Under the pieces are notes generated by a model. The model saw only the letters and a program-made list of their open reading frames with translations. It did no database searches and had not been told where the DNA came from. From Rhodoferax saidenbachensis (GTDB lineage Bacteria; Pseudomonadota; Gammaproteobacteria; Burkholderiales; Burkholderiaceae_C), in NCBI RefSeq assembly GCF_001955715.1, contig NZ_CP019239.1:3658001-3722000 (forward strand): a stretch of DNA of 64,000 bases. Reading direction: 5' to 3'. Position 1 is the stretch's first letter, and each line of letters opens with the position of its first letter. This document shows positions 33,846 through 43,463 of the stretch, piece by piece. A program made the translations under genes and the position numbers.

Positions 33846-33850
33846 ACAGG

Positions 33851-36733
33851 TCAAACGAATTCTGGCGTGACTTTTGCACTTTGCAACACTCCCCATTGCC
33901 ATCTGGCCACTACGCACAGTGTAATAAGTGCACAAACAAGGGCAGCCACGCTGGTAGAAACAAGCGCAACACATATTGCAACCCATGCCAGCCAGCCAGC
34001 GGCTGCAATCATCATTTCTCGAGGAGACAAGCCAATTTGACGGTACGTACCCGCCAGAACGGCGGCGACAGAAAGAATTGCGCCAACCAGAGCACCGACT
34101 GCGACGCCCATTACACCCAACGTCGGCACCAACATCAAGTTCGCCAATATATTGCCTGTAAAACCCAGCATTGCAGAATACAGAACGCGCGAGGTACGTC
34201 CTGCCGCGATTGCGAGTTTATTGGCCAGCGCACCAACAATAACTACGGGTATCTGCATCAGACCAATCTTTACGATATCTGCCAGAACAGTAATTTGGGA
34301 TACGGATAACTGTTTCCCGAGCAGGGCAGCAACGAGTGGCTCCGCAAAAAAAACACCTCCAAGCATCAATACCCCGCCGCACCATATTCCAGCCGCTATG
34401 AGACGGTTCGCGTCTTGACGCTGCTGCTTATCTCCCGCACGGAGTATGAATGCTTTAGCCATTTGGGGCAGCACTACCGCCGTAGCCCCAACGCTGGACA
34501 AACCTGAGAACAGCACGACTATTTTTGAGGCAAATGCCCAGGCAGCAACCGTTCCCGCCCCCACCGACGAGGCGAATGCGTAATTCATCGGAATCAACGC
34601 CGCAGGCAATACAGCCGCTGCAACCAGTGGCCAATACACAGCCCTCACCTCTGCAGTCGCTGCGAAGGGTGCAATTGCAGGCAACAACACCAACCCATGG
34701 ATACGCAAATGCAAGGACACAATCGCTGCGTTGACTAACGTGCCTAGCAACATGCCACCAATACCCGCCGCCAAAATCAGTTCGCGGGGGGCCATGACCA
34801 GCGCAAGCAAAGTCACCACTGGCACTGCGAGTTGCGCCTTTGCAGAGACACGCGGCTTGCCAAGCGAGTTCAGTGCGGCGTTGCCAACTACCGTCCAAGC
34901 AGACAGGGCGATGATTGGCGCAAACCATCGCAACAGGCTAACGGCCTTGACTTGGCCTTCCGCAGTGGCAGTGCGCAGTACCCACGTGACAAGCCAGGGG
35001 GCGCTGACCCACACAAAACACGTCGCGCCGACCAACAACCATAGTGCAAGCCCGAGTGTTCCCCGCAACAGACGGGCACGCTCAACGGCAGCATGATGTT
35101 GAGCCGCAACAAACGGCAATACCATCGCATCCCCCAGAGGTATCGCCAGACAACTGACAAAGAACATTGGAATCATCGCCGCTGCGAAAAAGGCATCCAA
35201 GTCTGCCCCCAAGCCCACCTGGCCCGTTAACAACAAATCGCGCGCAAAGAACCCAAGGTAGCAAGTCAGCGTGATCAGCATCACTACCGCCCCCGAACCT
35301 GCAAAGCGATCTGCCGGCAGAGCGGCCGGAAACCTCTGCTCAGACAATACCGGGGTATTTGTGGAGGTGGGACGCGATAACACACCGCCCGTCAAATGGC
35401 CACTCAAAAGGCTAACCCAGCCCATGAAGCCTATAAGCATAAAAAAGTGCCACAAACCAAAACGTTGCCGGTATAACGTGCCAACGTTCGGGTGGATATA
35501 AGCCAAGATAGTAATTAGCACTGCGCAAAAAACTGCTCCCGCAAGCAACTTGCGACTCCTGTGGCGAACGACGGTGACAGCCGCGCCAAGACAGACCAAA
35601 TACCAAAAGGCAGTTTCCATGGCGCCAATCAGGCGCGGCAAAGTTACACGTTCGCCCCAGGTATTGGGGAATGGGGCAAACAGGCCAACTACCAAGGCCC
35701 GTGGGAGGTAGGCGATGGCTGCCCACGCCGTGTCCGGCAGTCTGTCACCATCCACTTCACTGCCTGCCCCCACAAATCGTCCATGCTGCACAAAATGCCA
35801 ACGGAGTTCGGAGCCTCGATGCAGGCTTTTGTCCAAAATAGCAGGAATCTGCTCGCTTGGCGTCCATAGAAACTTTTCAGTGCTGTATGCGCCTACATTC
35901 AATGCACCTTGGTCACTGCCCAAGCTTTCACCGTACACACCAACTGCCGTACCCTGGCGCATAAAAACTGCCGCGACGATCACCAAAAGCGCAATGAACA
36001 CGAATCGGACTGCAATCACGCTCAGCTTGCTGCGCACGATCGATGCCAAGACAAAAGATGCTGAAAAACCAAGCACCATGACCAATACATAATACGGTCG
36101 CACTAAGCCCAGCAATGCAGCCCCCAAAAGGGCAGCCATCAAAATACCAAGTACGTTTCTGAATCGTATTCGAAACTGTTCATCGTGCATTGCTAACCAT
36201 GCATCCAGCACCAATAACAAGCCCACAATCGCAAATGCGTCTTTGTGGTTTTGCCCATACCACTGCAAGGCAGAAGGAAAAACCAGAAAGCAGATAGCGG
36301 CCAGCAGACCGCCGAGCTTACCTATATCACCTTCCACGAGGCGTGCGCCGATGCGGTAAATCAGCAAGGCCCCCGTGGCATGTGCTGCGGCATTGAATGG
36401 AATAAACCACGCCGGATCCGGGCCAAGCAAGGCATAAAGTGCAGAAAGCAAGCCCACGTTGGCGGATGCGCCCTGCGGGTAAATCCGCCATTCAGACCAG
36501 CCAACGGTATGAATCCGTTGCGCGATATCCACCGCCATGTTGTGAAACACGATGGCATCATTCATGAGCAAGCCGTGCCCGGCATGCATTTCGGGAAACA
36601 ACGGTAGCACTGCCTTTTGCAGAAGCAATGCCATAAACGACGCGTAGGTAAAACTGAGCGCCCAAAACACGCGCCAAGATGGAAACGTTAAACCATCGAT
36701 TATTTGGATTCCTGCTGCATACGACTTATTCAT
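33851..36733 (-). CDS. Polytopic fusion: GT-C/polymerase-like half plus MurJ/Wzx-like flippase half
   Basis: A 960-residue membrane protein. Residues 1-445 have about ten membrane segments, a first periplasmic loop with acidic and Trp/His residues (MNDAIVFHNM, GWSEWRIYPQG), QNHKDAF at 161-167 and a large loop near 255-335, a layout like GT-C glycosyltransferases or Wzy polymerases. Residues 446-482 are a polar linker. Residues 483-960 have about 14 segments and look like MurJ/MviN flippases (LGADLDAFFAAAMIPM, LNSLGKPRVSA, LPQMAKAF). No other Wzx or Wzy is seen in the cluster, so both jobs may reside here. The start overlaps the upstream glycosyltransferase stop (ATGA). Confidence 0.72.
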   Translation of the reverse strand: MNKSYAAGIQIIDGLTFPSWRVFWALSFTYASFMALLLQKAVLPLFPEMHAGHGLLMNDAIVFHNMAVDIAQRIHTVGWSEWRIYPQGASANVGLLSALYALLGPDPAWFIPFNAAAHATGALLIYRIGARLVEGDIGKLGGLLAAICFLVFPSALQWYGQNHKDAFAIVGLLLVLDAWLAMHDEQFRIRFRNVLGILMAALLGAALLGLVRPYYVLVMVLGFSASFVLASIVRSKLSVIAVRFVFIALLVIVAAVFMRQGTAVGVYGESLGSDQGALNVGAYSTEKFLWTPSEQIPAILDKSLHRGSELRWHFVQHGRFVGAGSEVDGDRLPDTAWAAIAYLPRALVVGLFAPFPNTWGERVTLPRLIGAMETAFWYLVCLGAAVTVVRHRSRKLLAGAVFCAVLITILAYIHPNVGTLYRQRFGLWHFFMLIGFMGWVSLLSGHLTGGVLSRPTSTNTPVLSEQRFPAALPADRFAGSGAVVMLITLTCYLGFFARDLLLTGQVGLGADLDAFFAAAMIPMFFVSCLAIPLGDAMVLPFVAAQHHAAVERARLLRGTLGLALWLLVGATCFVWVSAPWLVTWVLRTATAEGQVKAVSLLRWFAPIIALSAWTVVGNAALNSLGKPRVSAKAQLAVPVVTLLALVMAPRELILAAGIGGMLLGTLVNAAIVSLHLRIHGLVLLPAIAPFAATAEVRAVYWPLVAAAVLPAALIPMNYAFASSVGAGTVAAWAFASKIVVLFSGLSSVGATAVVLPQMAKAFILRAGDKQQRQDANRLIAAGIWCGGVLMLGGVFFAEPLVAALLGKQLSVSQITVLADIVKIGLMQIPVVIVGALANKLAIAAGRTSRVLYSAMLGFTGNILANLMLVPTLGVMGVAVGALVGAILSVAAVLAGTYRQIGLSPREMMIAAAGWLAWVAICVALVSTSVAALVCALITLCVVARWQWGVLQSAKVTPEFV

Positions 36734-37875
36734 ACCGCAGCCTTGAATAGTGCCGCGTAAAAATCCAACCATGCAGCGCTCACAGCAGAACTTGAAAACT
36801 CGCGCACTGCACGGGTTCGCGCCGCTTCGCCCAACGCAGTTCGCGCGTTATTGTCAGATCCCAGCCATATCATCGCGTCTGCAAGATCGCGAACATTTCC
36901 CTTTTCCACAAATACTCCCGTTTTTCGATCAACGATTGCGTCAATGACACCGTCGATCTGATACGCAATGCTGGGAATGCCGCAGGCTGCTGCCTCAATG
37001 ACCACAGACCCAAAACCTTCTCGGTAACTTGGTAACACGAACACATCCGCCGCAGCCATATAGCGTTCGGGGGTCGTTGTTGAACCGAACCAACGAATAC
37101 GCGCACCCAATTGATTGCCACGTTCTTGGAGAGCCGCTTGAATGCCGTCTTCATCAGGACCGATCATCCAAAGTGCCCACTGTTGATTTTTTGCGTTAAC
37201 CGCGGCAAACGCCTCCACCAGATCAAACACGCCCTTATCGCGAACCAGACGGCCAACGAAAACGAACACTGGCACATCGTCGGGAAGATTCAATTCAGCG
37301 CGCAACATGGCGCGCACGACAGTGTCTGAATGAAACTGAGTCAAATCGACCCCGGCAATCGACCCGTTGCCGAGAACAATGACGCCTCCGCGTTGCACTA
37401 CGTGCTCATTCTCTAAAAATCTACATTGCGAGGCACTATCCGCAAAGACTCGGCTGGATAGTGCTGCGATCAGTCGATCGATTGCCTTTAGCAAACGGCG
37501 CGCACCACCCGTGCTGTTCGCCCAAACCTGCCCAGTGAAGGTATGGAAGCGCCATGGGACGCCAGCGAGCCTAGCGGCCAGCATGCCGAGCAGCCCCCCC
37601 TTTGGCGTCATGCTATGGACAACTGACGGACGTATTTCCCTGAAGCAACGCAATAACTGAAATAGCGCACGCAAATCCTGCCAAGGCCTAATCTTCCGGG
37701 CGATATCAACATGGCGCACCCTCACTACATGCGTAATCTCTTCAACCAACGGATAAGCTGTGGTGTTGACACACAGCGTGACATCGTAAGTCCGCGCCAA
37801 AGCAAGCAAATGGGTGCGCAAAAATGCGTTGACCGCAAAAGGGGTGGTCGCAACGAAAATCAGGGAGTGTTTCAT
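36730..37875 (-). CDS. Glycosyltransferase family 4
   Basis: A 381-residue GT-B retaining glycosyltransferase. The N-terminal half has VVHSMTPKGGLLGMLAARLAG, typical of the WcaL/WbpH-like and CapM-like group; the C-terminal half has FVGRLVRDKGVFDLVEAF and the E-x7-E motif EGFGSVVIEAAACG. It adds a sugar to a lipid-linked intermediate in the cytoplasm. The stop overlaps the fusion-protein start. The donor cannot be read from sequence. Confidence 0.88.
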   Translation of the reverse strand: MKHSLIFVATTPFAVNAFLRTHLLALARTYDVTLCVNTTAYPLVEEITHVVRVRHVDIARKIRPWQDLRALFQLLRCFREIRPSVVHSMTPKGGLLGMLAARLAGVPWRFHTFTGQVWANSTGGARRLLKAIDRLIAALSSRVFADSASQCRFLENEHVVQRGGVIVLGNGSIAGVDLTQFHSDTVVRAMLRAELNLPDDVPVFVFVGRLVRDKGVFDLVEAFAAVNAKNQQWALWMIGPDEDGIQAALQERGNQLGARIRWFGSTTTPERYMAAADVFVLPSYREGFGSVVIEAAACGIPSIAYQIDGVIDAIVDRKTGVFVEKGNVRDLADAMIWLGSDNNARTALGEAARTRAVREFSSSAVSAAWLDFYAALFKAAV

Positions 37876-38047
37876 ATCCGATTTGGAGCTTTTAGGCCAT
37901 TTTTCGCACCAAATACCAACTTGCTACCTTATATAAACCTCAGTAGAAAAATGAAAAAGCAGAGAAATGCGCCCCGTCAGCCATGCCCTATTTATCAGGG
38001 TGGCTATACCCAATGTCCTGCAGCGCTGAACAATGTAAAGCGCCCAT

Positions 38048-38866
38048 TTACATCAACTTACGCAATGCGTGAACCAGCAGCCGCTTGGCAAACTTCGCAA
38101 GCGACAACGCGACCAATAAGAACCACAGGAGCAGTCCAATTTTCTCATTCTGGTAATGAATTCGAAAGTTGCTCAACTCGGCGCACTCCATTGCCCACAG
38201 TTGGGCGCTCAAACCTCCATCACCATAGGGAGCCTTGTGGAGACGAGCCATAGAAATCTCCAGCCGAACGATTTCCACCCCCGCTAAGGCTAGCTGCTGC
38301 CATAACAAGGCGTCCTCTGAATGCCGTTGAGACTCTCTAAAACGGATAGGCAGATCAGACTTCAACATAACCGAGGGGGTCGGAAAATAACTTTTTAGCA
38401 GGAGTGTCATAGCTGAAATGGGGGAGGCTTTGAATACCCCCACCTTCGCATTCCAACCATCATCGTCATTACTCCAACCATACCGGTGCCCCGATAAGCC
38501 GACGCTGGGATGTGATTGCATGTAACCGAATTGAATGTTAATTTTCTCAGGGCACCAACTGTCATCGGAATCCAAGAAGGCGATATAGGGCTGGGATGCC
38601 CGGGCCCAACCCGCATTCCTGGCCGAAGCAGCGCCTTGATTTTTGTCGAGCTGGAATATTTTGATCCAGCGCGGATATTGCATGGCCAATTCTTGCAGTA
38701 TCTCCCACGTACTGTCCTTGCTGGCGTCATCAATCAATATCAACTCCTGGGGCAATAATGTTTGTGCAAGCACAGAATCTATAGCCCGCCGGATCGTGCC
38801 GGAACACTGGTAGCATGGAACGACGACGCTTATTGGCGCAAAATTTATGTGCGGGAGGGATATCAC
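38048..38866 (-). CDS. Glycosyltransferase family 2
   Basis: A 272-residue GT-A enzyme: VVVPCYQCSGTIRRAIDSVL, LILIDDASKDST and the metal-binding FLDSDDSWCPEK (DxD-like DSDD). The C-terminus has a hydrophobic, basic helix (LLLWFLLVALSLAKFAKRLL) that may associate with the membrane. The start is GTG at 38866, nine bases after the deacetylase stop. Between this gene and the GT4 gene lies an AT-rich 172-base gap with no feature that I can name. Confidence 0.87.
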   Translation of the reverse strand: MISLPHINFAPISVVVPCYQCSGTIRRAIDSVLAQTLLPQELILIDDASKDSTWEILQELAMQYPRWIKIFQLDKNQGAASARNAGWARASQPYIAFLDSDDSWCPEKINIQFGYMQSHPSVGLSGHRYGWSNDDDGWNAKVGVFKASPISAMTLLLKSYFPTPSVMLKSDLPIRFRESQRHSEDALLWQQLALAGVEIVRLEISMARLHKAPYGDGGLSAQLWAMECAELSNFRIHYQNEKIGLLLWFLLVALSLAKFAKRLLVHALRKLM

Positions 38867-38875
38867 AGCAATTGC

Positions 38876-39646
38876 TCAACGCAGGCGCAAAGGGTCCGTC
38901 ATCCGGAAGCGATACCAATCCCAGTCACCCTTGATTTTCTGCTCCAGAACACGCGCCGAATCACCATTGAGCACGACAGAGCGGTTCAACATTAGTGCGT
39001 CACGCCCTACACGGTTGATATCAAAGTAACTGCTGGCTGCAAGCTCATAGCCACATTCGTTTGCCGCATCCCTCACCCGAAGATTGGCAGCCCCGTAGGG
39101 ATAGGCCATGGTAGTGATCGACATGCCAAGAACATCCGCGAGGTATGCCTGGCTGGTCTTGAGTTCTGCACGTAAATTGGCTTCGTCGCAACGTGTCAAA
39201 TCGCAGTGCGTGTCCCCGTGTGCACCGATGCAAACACCAGGCATAGAAGCCAGTTCCCGTAATTCAGACTCAGACAGGAAGCCTTTTTCTTTGTCGCGCA
39301 CAAAACGTCCAGTGACAAATACCGTAAACGGGATGTTCCGCTCTACCAGGAGTGGTGCAACCACATGCAGGTTGTCTGCATATCCATCATCAAACGTTAT
39401 TGCCACTTCAGTGGTGTCTGCGGATATTTCCGCATCAGCCCTGGCGAGCCGGTACTTCACCAAAACGTCCAAGTGCTCCTTGAATCGCCCCAGCGCTATC
39501 GTATTAAGGTTCAGATGGTCCCCATAGGCACGCTGACCAACAGTGTGGTATGTCAATATGCGCAACCCTTTCTTCGGAGATTGCAATACACGGCAACAAG
39601 ATACCGCCAGCGATACGGCCTTGAGGGCTGCGCCTTGCCACCTCAT
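38876..39646 (-). CDS. Polysaccharide deacetylase (NodB homology domain)
   Basis: A 256-residue carbohydrate esterase family 4 protein: TYHTVG opening, ITFDDGYADN (catalytic Asp and metal-binding Asp), IGAHGDTHCDLTRC (metal-binding H-x4-H-like pair) and MAYPYGA. It removes N- or O-acetyl groups from a glycan. No signal peptide is clear; the N-terminus has one hydrophobic stretch. The ATG at 39646 overlaps the FemAB stop (ATGA), so the two proteins are made together. Confidence 0.87.
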   Translation of the reverse strand: MRWQGAALKAVSLAVSCCRVLQSPKKGLRILTYHTVGQRAYGDHLNLNTIALGRFKEHLDVLVKYRLARADAEISADTTEVAITFDDGYADNLHVVAPLLVERNIPFTVFVTGRFVRDKEKGFLSESELRELASMPGVCIGAHGDTHCDLTRCDEANLRAELKTSQAYLADVLGMSITTMAYPYGAANLRVRDAANECGYELAASSYFDINRVGRDALMLNRSVVLNGDSARVLEQKIKGDWDWYRFRMTDPLRLR

Positions 39647-40632
39647 GCACGCCCCCTCCGTCCGATGAGGTAACTCACCGGTTTCCGCAAAAAAAAGGGG
39701 GAGGCAAAATCCCATTCACCCACCTGCGTGAAATCTGTGGCGCCGGAGCCTTTTTTGAAGTCATACACACCTCGATTATTGACGGGGTCCGCCCCACTCA
39801 TGTCGTACCACTGCACGCCCATGATTGCGCACTGATTCATTAAGAACCAAAATGCAGAATGTGATGCATAGACCTTTCGTCCTGCCGGATTGGCAACTGC
39901 AAACATATCCCACGCCTTGCCACCCATGGCCAACGCACCCCGAAGTGCCAGCAAATTGCCCTGTTCATCATCGCAACGCACGATCACACAGTGTTTACCA
40001 AACGCCGAAAGCAATGACTCGATCTCATCCTTGCTGGTTTGGGCTGCAAGACCTTTCAGCTCCTGCATAGATTCATATGCCCGCATCATTTCCACAGGGT
40101 CTGGATTCGCCCAGACAGAGGTTGATAACCCACGCTTGAAGGATCGCCGCAAATTGTGACGCCAGTTACCGCTGCACATCTGCAGCCGTTCCTCCTCAGG
40201 CAGGGAAGGGCGGTACTCCAAACTCATGCCACTCGACAAAGGCTGAGAGCTTCGCGCCCATCCGTTGGAATCCAGCATCTCGTCAACCCCGTTCGCACGC
40301 ACGCCCAGCGCATTGAATCTGCAATACAAAAATTTGAGCCCCGACAGCTTGCGAATAGCTTGTCTGAAATCCTTGTTCCAGGACTGGATATCACCCAAAG
40401 GCCCCCCTGGAATCCAGACAACGCCGACACCCAAAGGATAACGACGCACTAATATCTGGGCAGCTGCAACCACTTGACTGTTCCGACGAGCCACCATCCG
40501 CACTGGCAGCCACCCAAATCGCGCTCGATGTTCGCCCCACGCGTGACTCTGGTATACCGTGAAGTCTTCCAGTCGAAGAATCAAGGCATCCCACTCAATG
40601 GCGTTTCCGGTCCAGCGCTGCCAAGTTAGCAT
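39643..40632 (-). CDS. FemAB/GNAT-like aminoacyl or acyl transferase
   Basis: A 329-residue protein with two GNAT-like halves. FTVYQSHAWGEHRARFGW near the N-terminus and the C-terminal YDMSGADPVNNRGVYDFKKGSG are signatures of FemAB-like proteins in exopolysaccharide clusters; the latter resembles the FemX/methicillin-resistance end motif with F-K-x2-F-G. Known Fem proteins add amino acids from tRNA to peptidoglycan; the polysaccharide-linked group is uncharacterised. It overlaps the DegT-like gene by seven bases. Confidence 0.78.
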   Translation of the reverse strand: MLTWQRWTGNAIEWDALILRLEDFTVYQSHAWGEHRARFGWLPVRMVARRNSQVVAAAQILVRRYPLGVGVVWIPGGPLGDIQSWNKDFRQAIRKLSGLKFLYCRFNALGVRANGVDEMLDSNGWARSSQPLSSGMSLEYRPSLPEEERLQMCSGNWRHNLRRSFKRGLSTSVWANPDPVEMMRAYESMQELKGLAAQTSKDEIESLLSAFGKHCVIVRCDDEQGNLLALRGALAMGGKAWDMFAVANPAGRKVYASHSAFWFLMNQCAIMGVQWYDMSGADPVNNRGVYDFKKGSGATDFTQVGEWDFASPFFLRKPVSYLIGRRGRA

Positions 40633-41648
40633 AGGAAATTTATCATCCAGAGAGACTGGTAGTGTGCTGGGGCAGTCGGAGCAACTGCCTTTGGCAAATC
40701 AGGCCAACGCACACAATCCAGCCCGGAAGAACGCGCTACTTTGACGACAAAAGCAGCGTCGGCATCCGATGCATAGAAGGGAAAACCATAGGGCACGGTA
40801 TTTTCTGGGAGGCTTGGGAACACAGTTTGAATAGGGTAGTTCGCCAGTTGGAGTTGAAACTTTTGGTACAAATTTTTGCGCCGCTCTGTCTCGGCCGCTG
40901 CATCAATACTCGCTAGAGCCTTCATCACATAGGGGTGTGGCCTAGGGTCTTTCGGCAACACAAATTCATTCTCTTCTGCAAGCGGGGTAATAGCATGCCC
41001 AGTCCGCCAATATCGAATCAAGCGCACAAGACTTTGCATCCATGCCAAGACTGGGACTCTCAAATACCGCTGAATTCTAGACAAGAGACGCTTCAGATTA
41101 AAAGATACTGGTAAAGCTTGATCGGAAAAAGGCAGCTGATCGGGCAGCTTTTCTACCATTGATGCACGGTTCACCAGCAGTGCTGCGCCATTGGGGAGGA
41201 AAAAGGTCTTTCGCATACTAAGTAGTCCAAGGTCGCCTCGCGAGCCCAATAGCGCGCCAGACGTGTCAGCACTTAGAAACCCATGGGCATTATCTTCGAT
41301 CAAAATTGCCCTGGTGCGCTTGCAGTAGGCGCGGAACGGTTCCAAGTTCTGAGGGAATCCGAAGTAATTCACCGCTAAAACTGCTGCGCAGGTAGGCCAT
41401 AACGCTGAGGAAGCACTAGGCTCCAGGCGTTCATCGACTTCCAAAAAGACGGGCACGGCACCAACCGCGTGTATGGCGGCCAACAGATCCCTGCATATAA
41501 ATGCAGGAACAAGAATGTATGCTCCTGGGGCCAAGCTGAGCGCACGCAAGCCCTCGGCGAGTGCAAATCGCCCCAAGCTAAAAAAGCGGACTGCACTGAC
41601 ATCGGAAAACCCAGGCAGATTCAGTGCAGCATTTCCCTTGTCAATCAT
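40626..41648 (-). CDS. DegT/DnrJ/EryC1-like PLP-dependent aminotransferase homologue
   Basis: A 340-residue fold-type-I protein: LVPAFICRDLLAAIHAVGA near residue 50, IEDNAHGFL (the conserved Asp and His that stack on PLP) and SMRKTFFLPNGAALL, where the Lys after MR is in the position of the Schiff-base Lys. It is shorter and more divergent than sugar aminotransferases, so it may act on an unusual keto sugar or other carbonyl. The FemAB gene downstream overlaps it and the methyltransferase upstream overlaps by eight bases. Confidence 0.75.
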   Translation of the reverse strand: MIDKGNAALNLPGFSDVSAVRFFSLGRFALAEGLRALSLAPGAYILVPAFICRDLLAAIHAVGAVPVFLEVDERLEPSASSALWPTCAAVLAVNYFGFPQNLEPFRAYCKRTRAILIEDNAHGFLSADTSGALLGSRGDLGLLSMRKTFFLPNGAALLVNRASMVEKLPDQLPFSDQALPVSFNLKRLLSRIQRYLRVPVLAWMQSLVRLIRYWRTGHAITPLAEENEFVLPKDPRPHPYVMKALASIDAAAETERRKNLYQKFQLQLANYPIQTVFPSLPENTVPYGFPFYASDADAAFVVKVARSSGLDCVRWPDLPKAVAPTAPAHYQSLWMINFLC

Positions 41649-42615
41649 TCAACTCCAGTATCGCGATGAGGTCATTGCCCATGCCGGAATGGTCAAATTG
41701 ATGCAAAGCGGCCTGGAAGGCCTTTGCAGATCGTAGACTTGTTGCCTTACCAAAGGCCTCTGGCAGCAAACCCACTTTGGCTGCAGCTATAAACATATGC
41801 GGATAGGAGAACGTCTGCATACTCACTAGGCGCAATCCGAATCGCTTCGCATAGTTCTCAATATCAACCGGCCTGAAGTGGTACAGATGGATTGGTACTT
41901 CAATGCAATCAGGCGCTACTTTATAAATTAGCCCACCATAGTTTGGAACTGCGACCATTACCCTCCCCCTTGGAAGAAGACGATCTTTCACAAATGCGAA
42001 ATAGGCTGCTGGCGAATGGACATGCTCAAGCGACCAATTCATTCGGATCATGCCAAATCGTCTCTCTTCAGGCACAGAGGAGAGATCAGGCCAAACTTCG
42101 ATACCGGCTTTCATCAAGCTAGTTCGCGCTTGCTCTGCTACTTCGACTCCCGCCACGGGGATAAAACGCCGACATGTCCGGAGACTGCTTTGCCCCCCCC
42201 AGAAATGGGCACTGATACCAGCACCGCATCCAATGTCTAAAAATGCTCCCTGCCCCCCTGAAGCATAGTAGTCACGCACCGGGTCAGCTATTTCGGGTTT
42301 GACATATGGCGCCAGCCGATTCCCAACAGCAGGCACCAGATCGGCAAGCATTCCCAAAGAACTGTTTGCAAAGATTGTGGCTAATCGGGCCGCCCACCGA
42401 CGCAAAGGGGATGCTACTTCGTGAAAGGAATAGGTATTTGCATAGTATCTTCCAATTTCCGCACTTGTTGGACGCGGGTTGGTAGAGTGCAACCCGCACT
42501 TCAAGCACTCCACCACGTTGAATATCTGATTAGTAGTGGCATGCAGTTTGTCAGTCTGCTGTGTAACCAATCTAGATTCGACCGAGCCGCAGAAATCACA
42601 AGATACAGTTTCCAA
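41641..42615 (-). CDS. Class I SAM-dependent methyltransferase with N-terminal zinc-ribbon-like motif
   Basis: A 324-residue protein. CDFCGS (residues 6-11) and CLKCGL (near 35) form a four-Cys motif as in sugar C-methyltransferases and related proteins. The SAM domain has FLDIGCGAGISAHF near residue 125 and SLEHVHSPAAYFAF. It probably methylates a sugar or sugar nucleotide. The start is TTG at 42615 with AGGAG six bases upstream, which decides it. It lacks the long C-terminal domain of TylC3-type enzymes. Confidence 0.82.
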   Translation of the reverse strand: METVSCDFCGSVESRLVTQQTDKLHATTNQIFNVVECLKCGLHSTNPRPTSAEIGRYYANTYSFHEVASPLRRWAARLATIFANSSLGMLADLVPAVGNRLAPYVKPEIADPVRDYYASGGQGAFLDIGCGAGISAHFWGGQSSLRTCRRFIPVAGVEVAEQARTSLMKAGIEVWPDLSSVPEERRFGMIRMNWSLEHVHSPAAYFAFVKDRLLPRGRVMVAVPNYGGLIYKVAPDCIEVPIHLYHFRPVDIENYAKRFGLRLVSMQTFSYPHMFIAAAKVGLLPEAFGKATSLRSAKAFQAALHQFDHSGMGNDLIAILELND

Positions 42616-42623
42616 AAAAGCTC

Positions 42624-43463
42624 CTATTTGACTCGACCTAAAAGTCGATCACGCAACTGCCCAGCATAAGACCTGGCGAGAGCTTTAATAATCAACGCCT
42701 TCGTCCACCATCCAACTGCCTCCGACCAAAAGAACTGCAGATAAACCCCTCTTACCTGCTGTCGGATTTTTGGTGCTGTAGCAGTGGCTTGACTCGAATG
42801 CACCCGCCAAGCGGCAAGAATTTCCCTTGCATAGGCAAAGTCAACAATCATACCGACTCGAATAAAGTATTCAAAGTCACATGCATAACTGAGTTTTTCG
42901 TCCAGTAATCCAACTTTTTCAAACACATCTCTGCGCATGAACCATGCTTCGGAATCTACGTAACAACCAACTTGCAACAGCAAATTCCCTGCCACAACCT
43001 TGGGGATGAACGCATCTGGCAACGAGAACTTGGAGAAATGGTGCCCTAATATATTCCCGTGTTCATCAATGAAATGCGTGTCACAGAATATAAGTCCAGC
43101 CGTCGGATACTCTTTAGAGACTTCAAGTTGCCGCGCTATGCGATTTGGATAACATAAGTCATCTTGATCAATAATGGCCAGCCAATCGCCTTGCGATTTT
43201 TGAAATGCAAAGTTTCTGGCATTGGGCAAACCACCATTTTTCTTGAAATAGGGCTTTATTTTTTTATGTCGATTGGCATATTCGTTGATGACATCTGCAG
43301 TTCCATCCTTTGAACCATCGTCAACAATAATGACTTCTATATTTGGATAGGTTTGCGCCAAAACACTATCCAAGGTCTGGCGCAGAAACCTTTCACCGTT
43401 GTAAGTACATATAACAATTGATACCAATGGGCTATTGTTTATCACAGCACGATCCTCTTCCAT
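42624..43463 (-). CDS. Glycosyltransferase family 2
   Basis: A 279-residue GT-A enzyme: SIVICTYNGERFLRQTLDSV, VIIVDDGSKDGT and IDQDDLCYPNR for metal and nucleotide binding. QKSQGDWLAI precedes the DxD-like motif as usual. The C-terminal part has no membrane segment. The ATG at 43463 overlaps the stop of the GT4 gene by one base (TGATG); a GTG at 43475 is an alternative. The gene has a lower GC content than its neighbours upstream, as does the rest of this sub-cluster. Confidence 0.88.
   Translation of the reverse strand: MEEDRAVINNSPLVSIVICTYNGERFLRQTLDSVLAQTYPNIEVIIVDDGSKDGTADVINEYANRHKKIKPYFKKNGGLPNARNFAFQKSQGDWLAIIDQDDLCYPNRIARQLEVSKEYPTAGLIFCDTHFIDEHGNILGHHFSKFSLPDAFIPKVVAGNLLLQVGCYVDSEAWFMRRDVFEKVGLLDEKLSYACDFEYFIRVGMIVDFAYAREILAAWRVHSSQATATAPKIRQQVRGVYLQFFWSEAVGWWTKALIIKALARSYAGQLRDRLLGRVK

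Noticed and set aside
33851..36733. Treating the 960-residue fusion as two genes
   Set aside because: The frame is continuous through the linker, and no start codon with a ribosome-binding site is evident at the junction; an assembly error cannot be excluded without reads.
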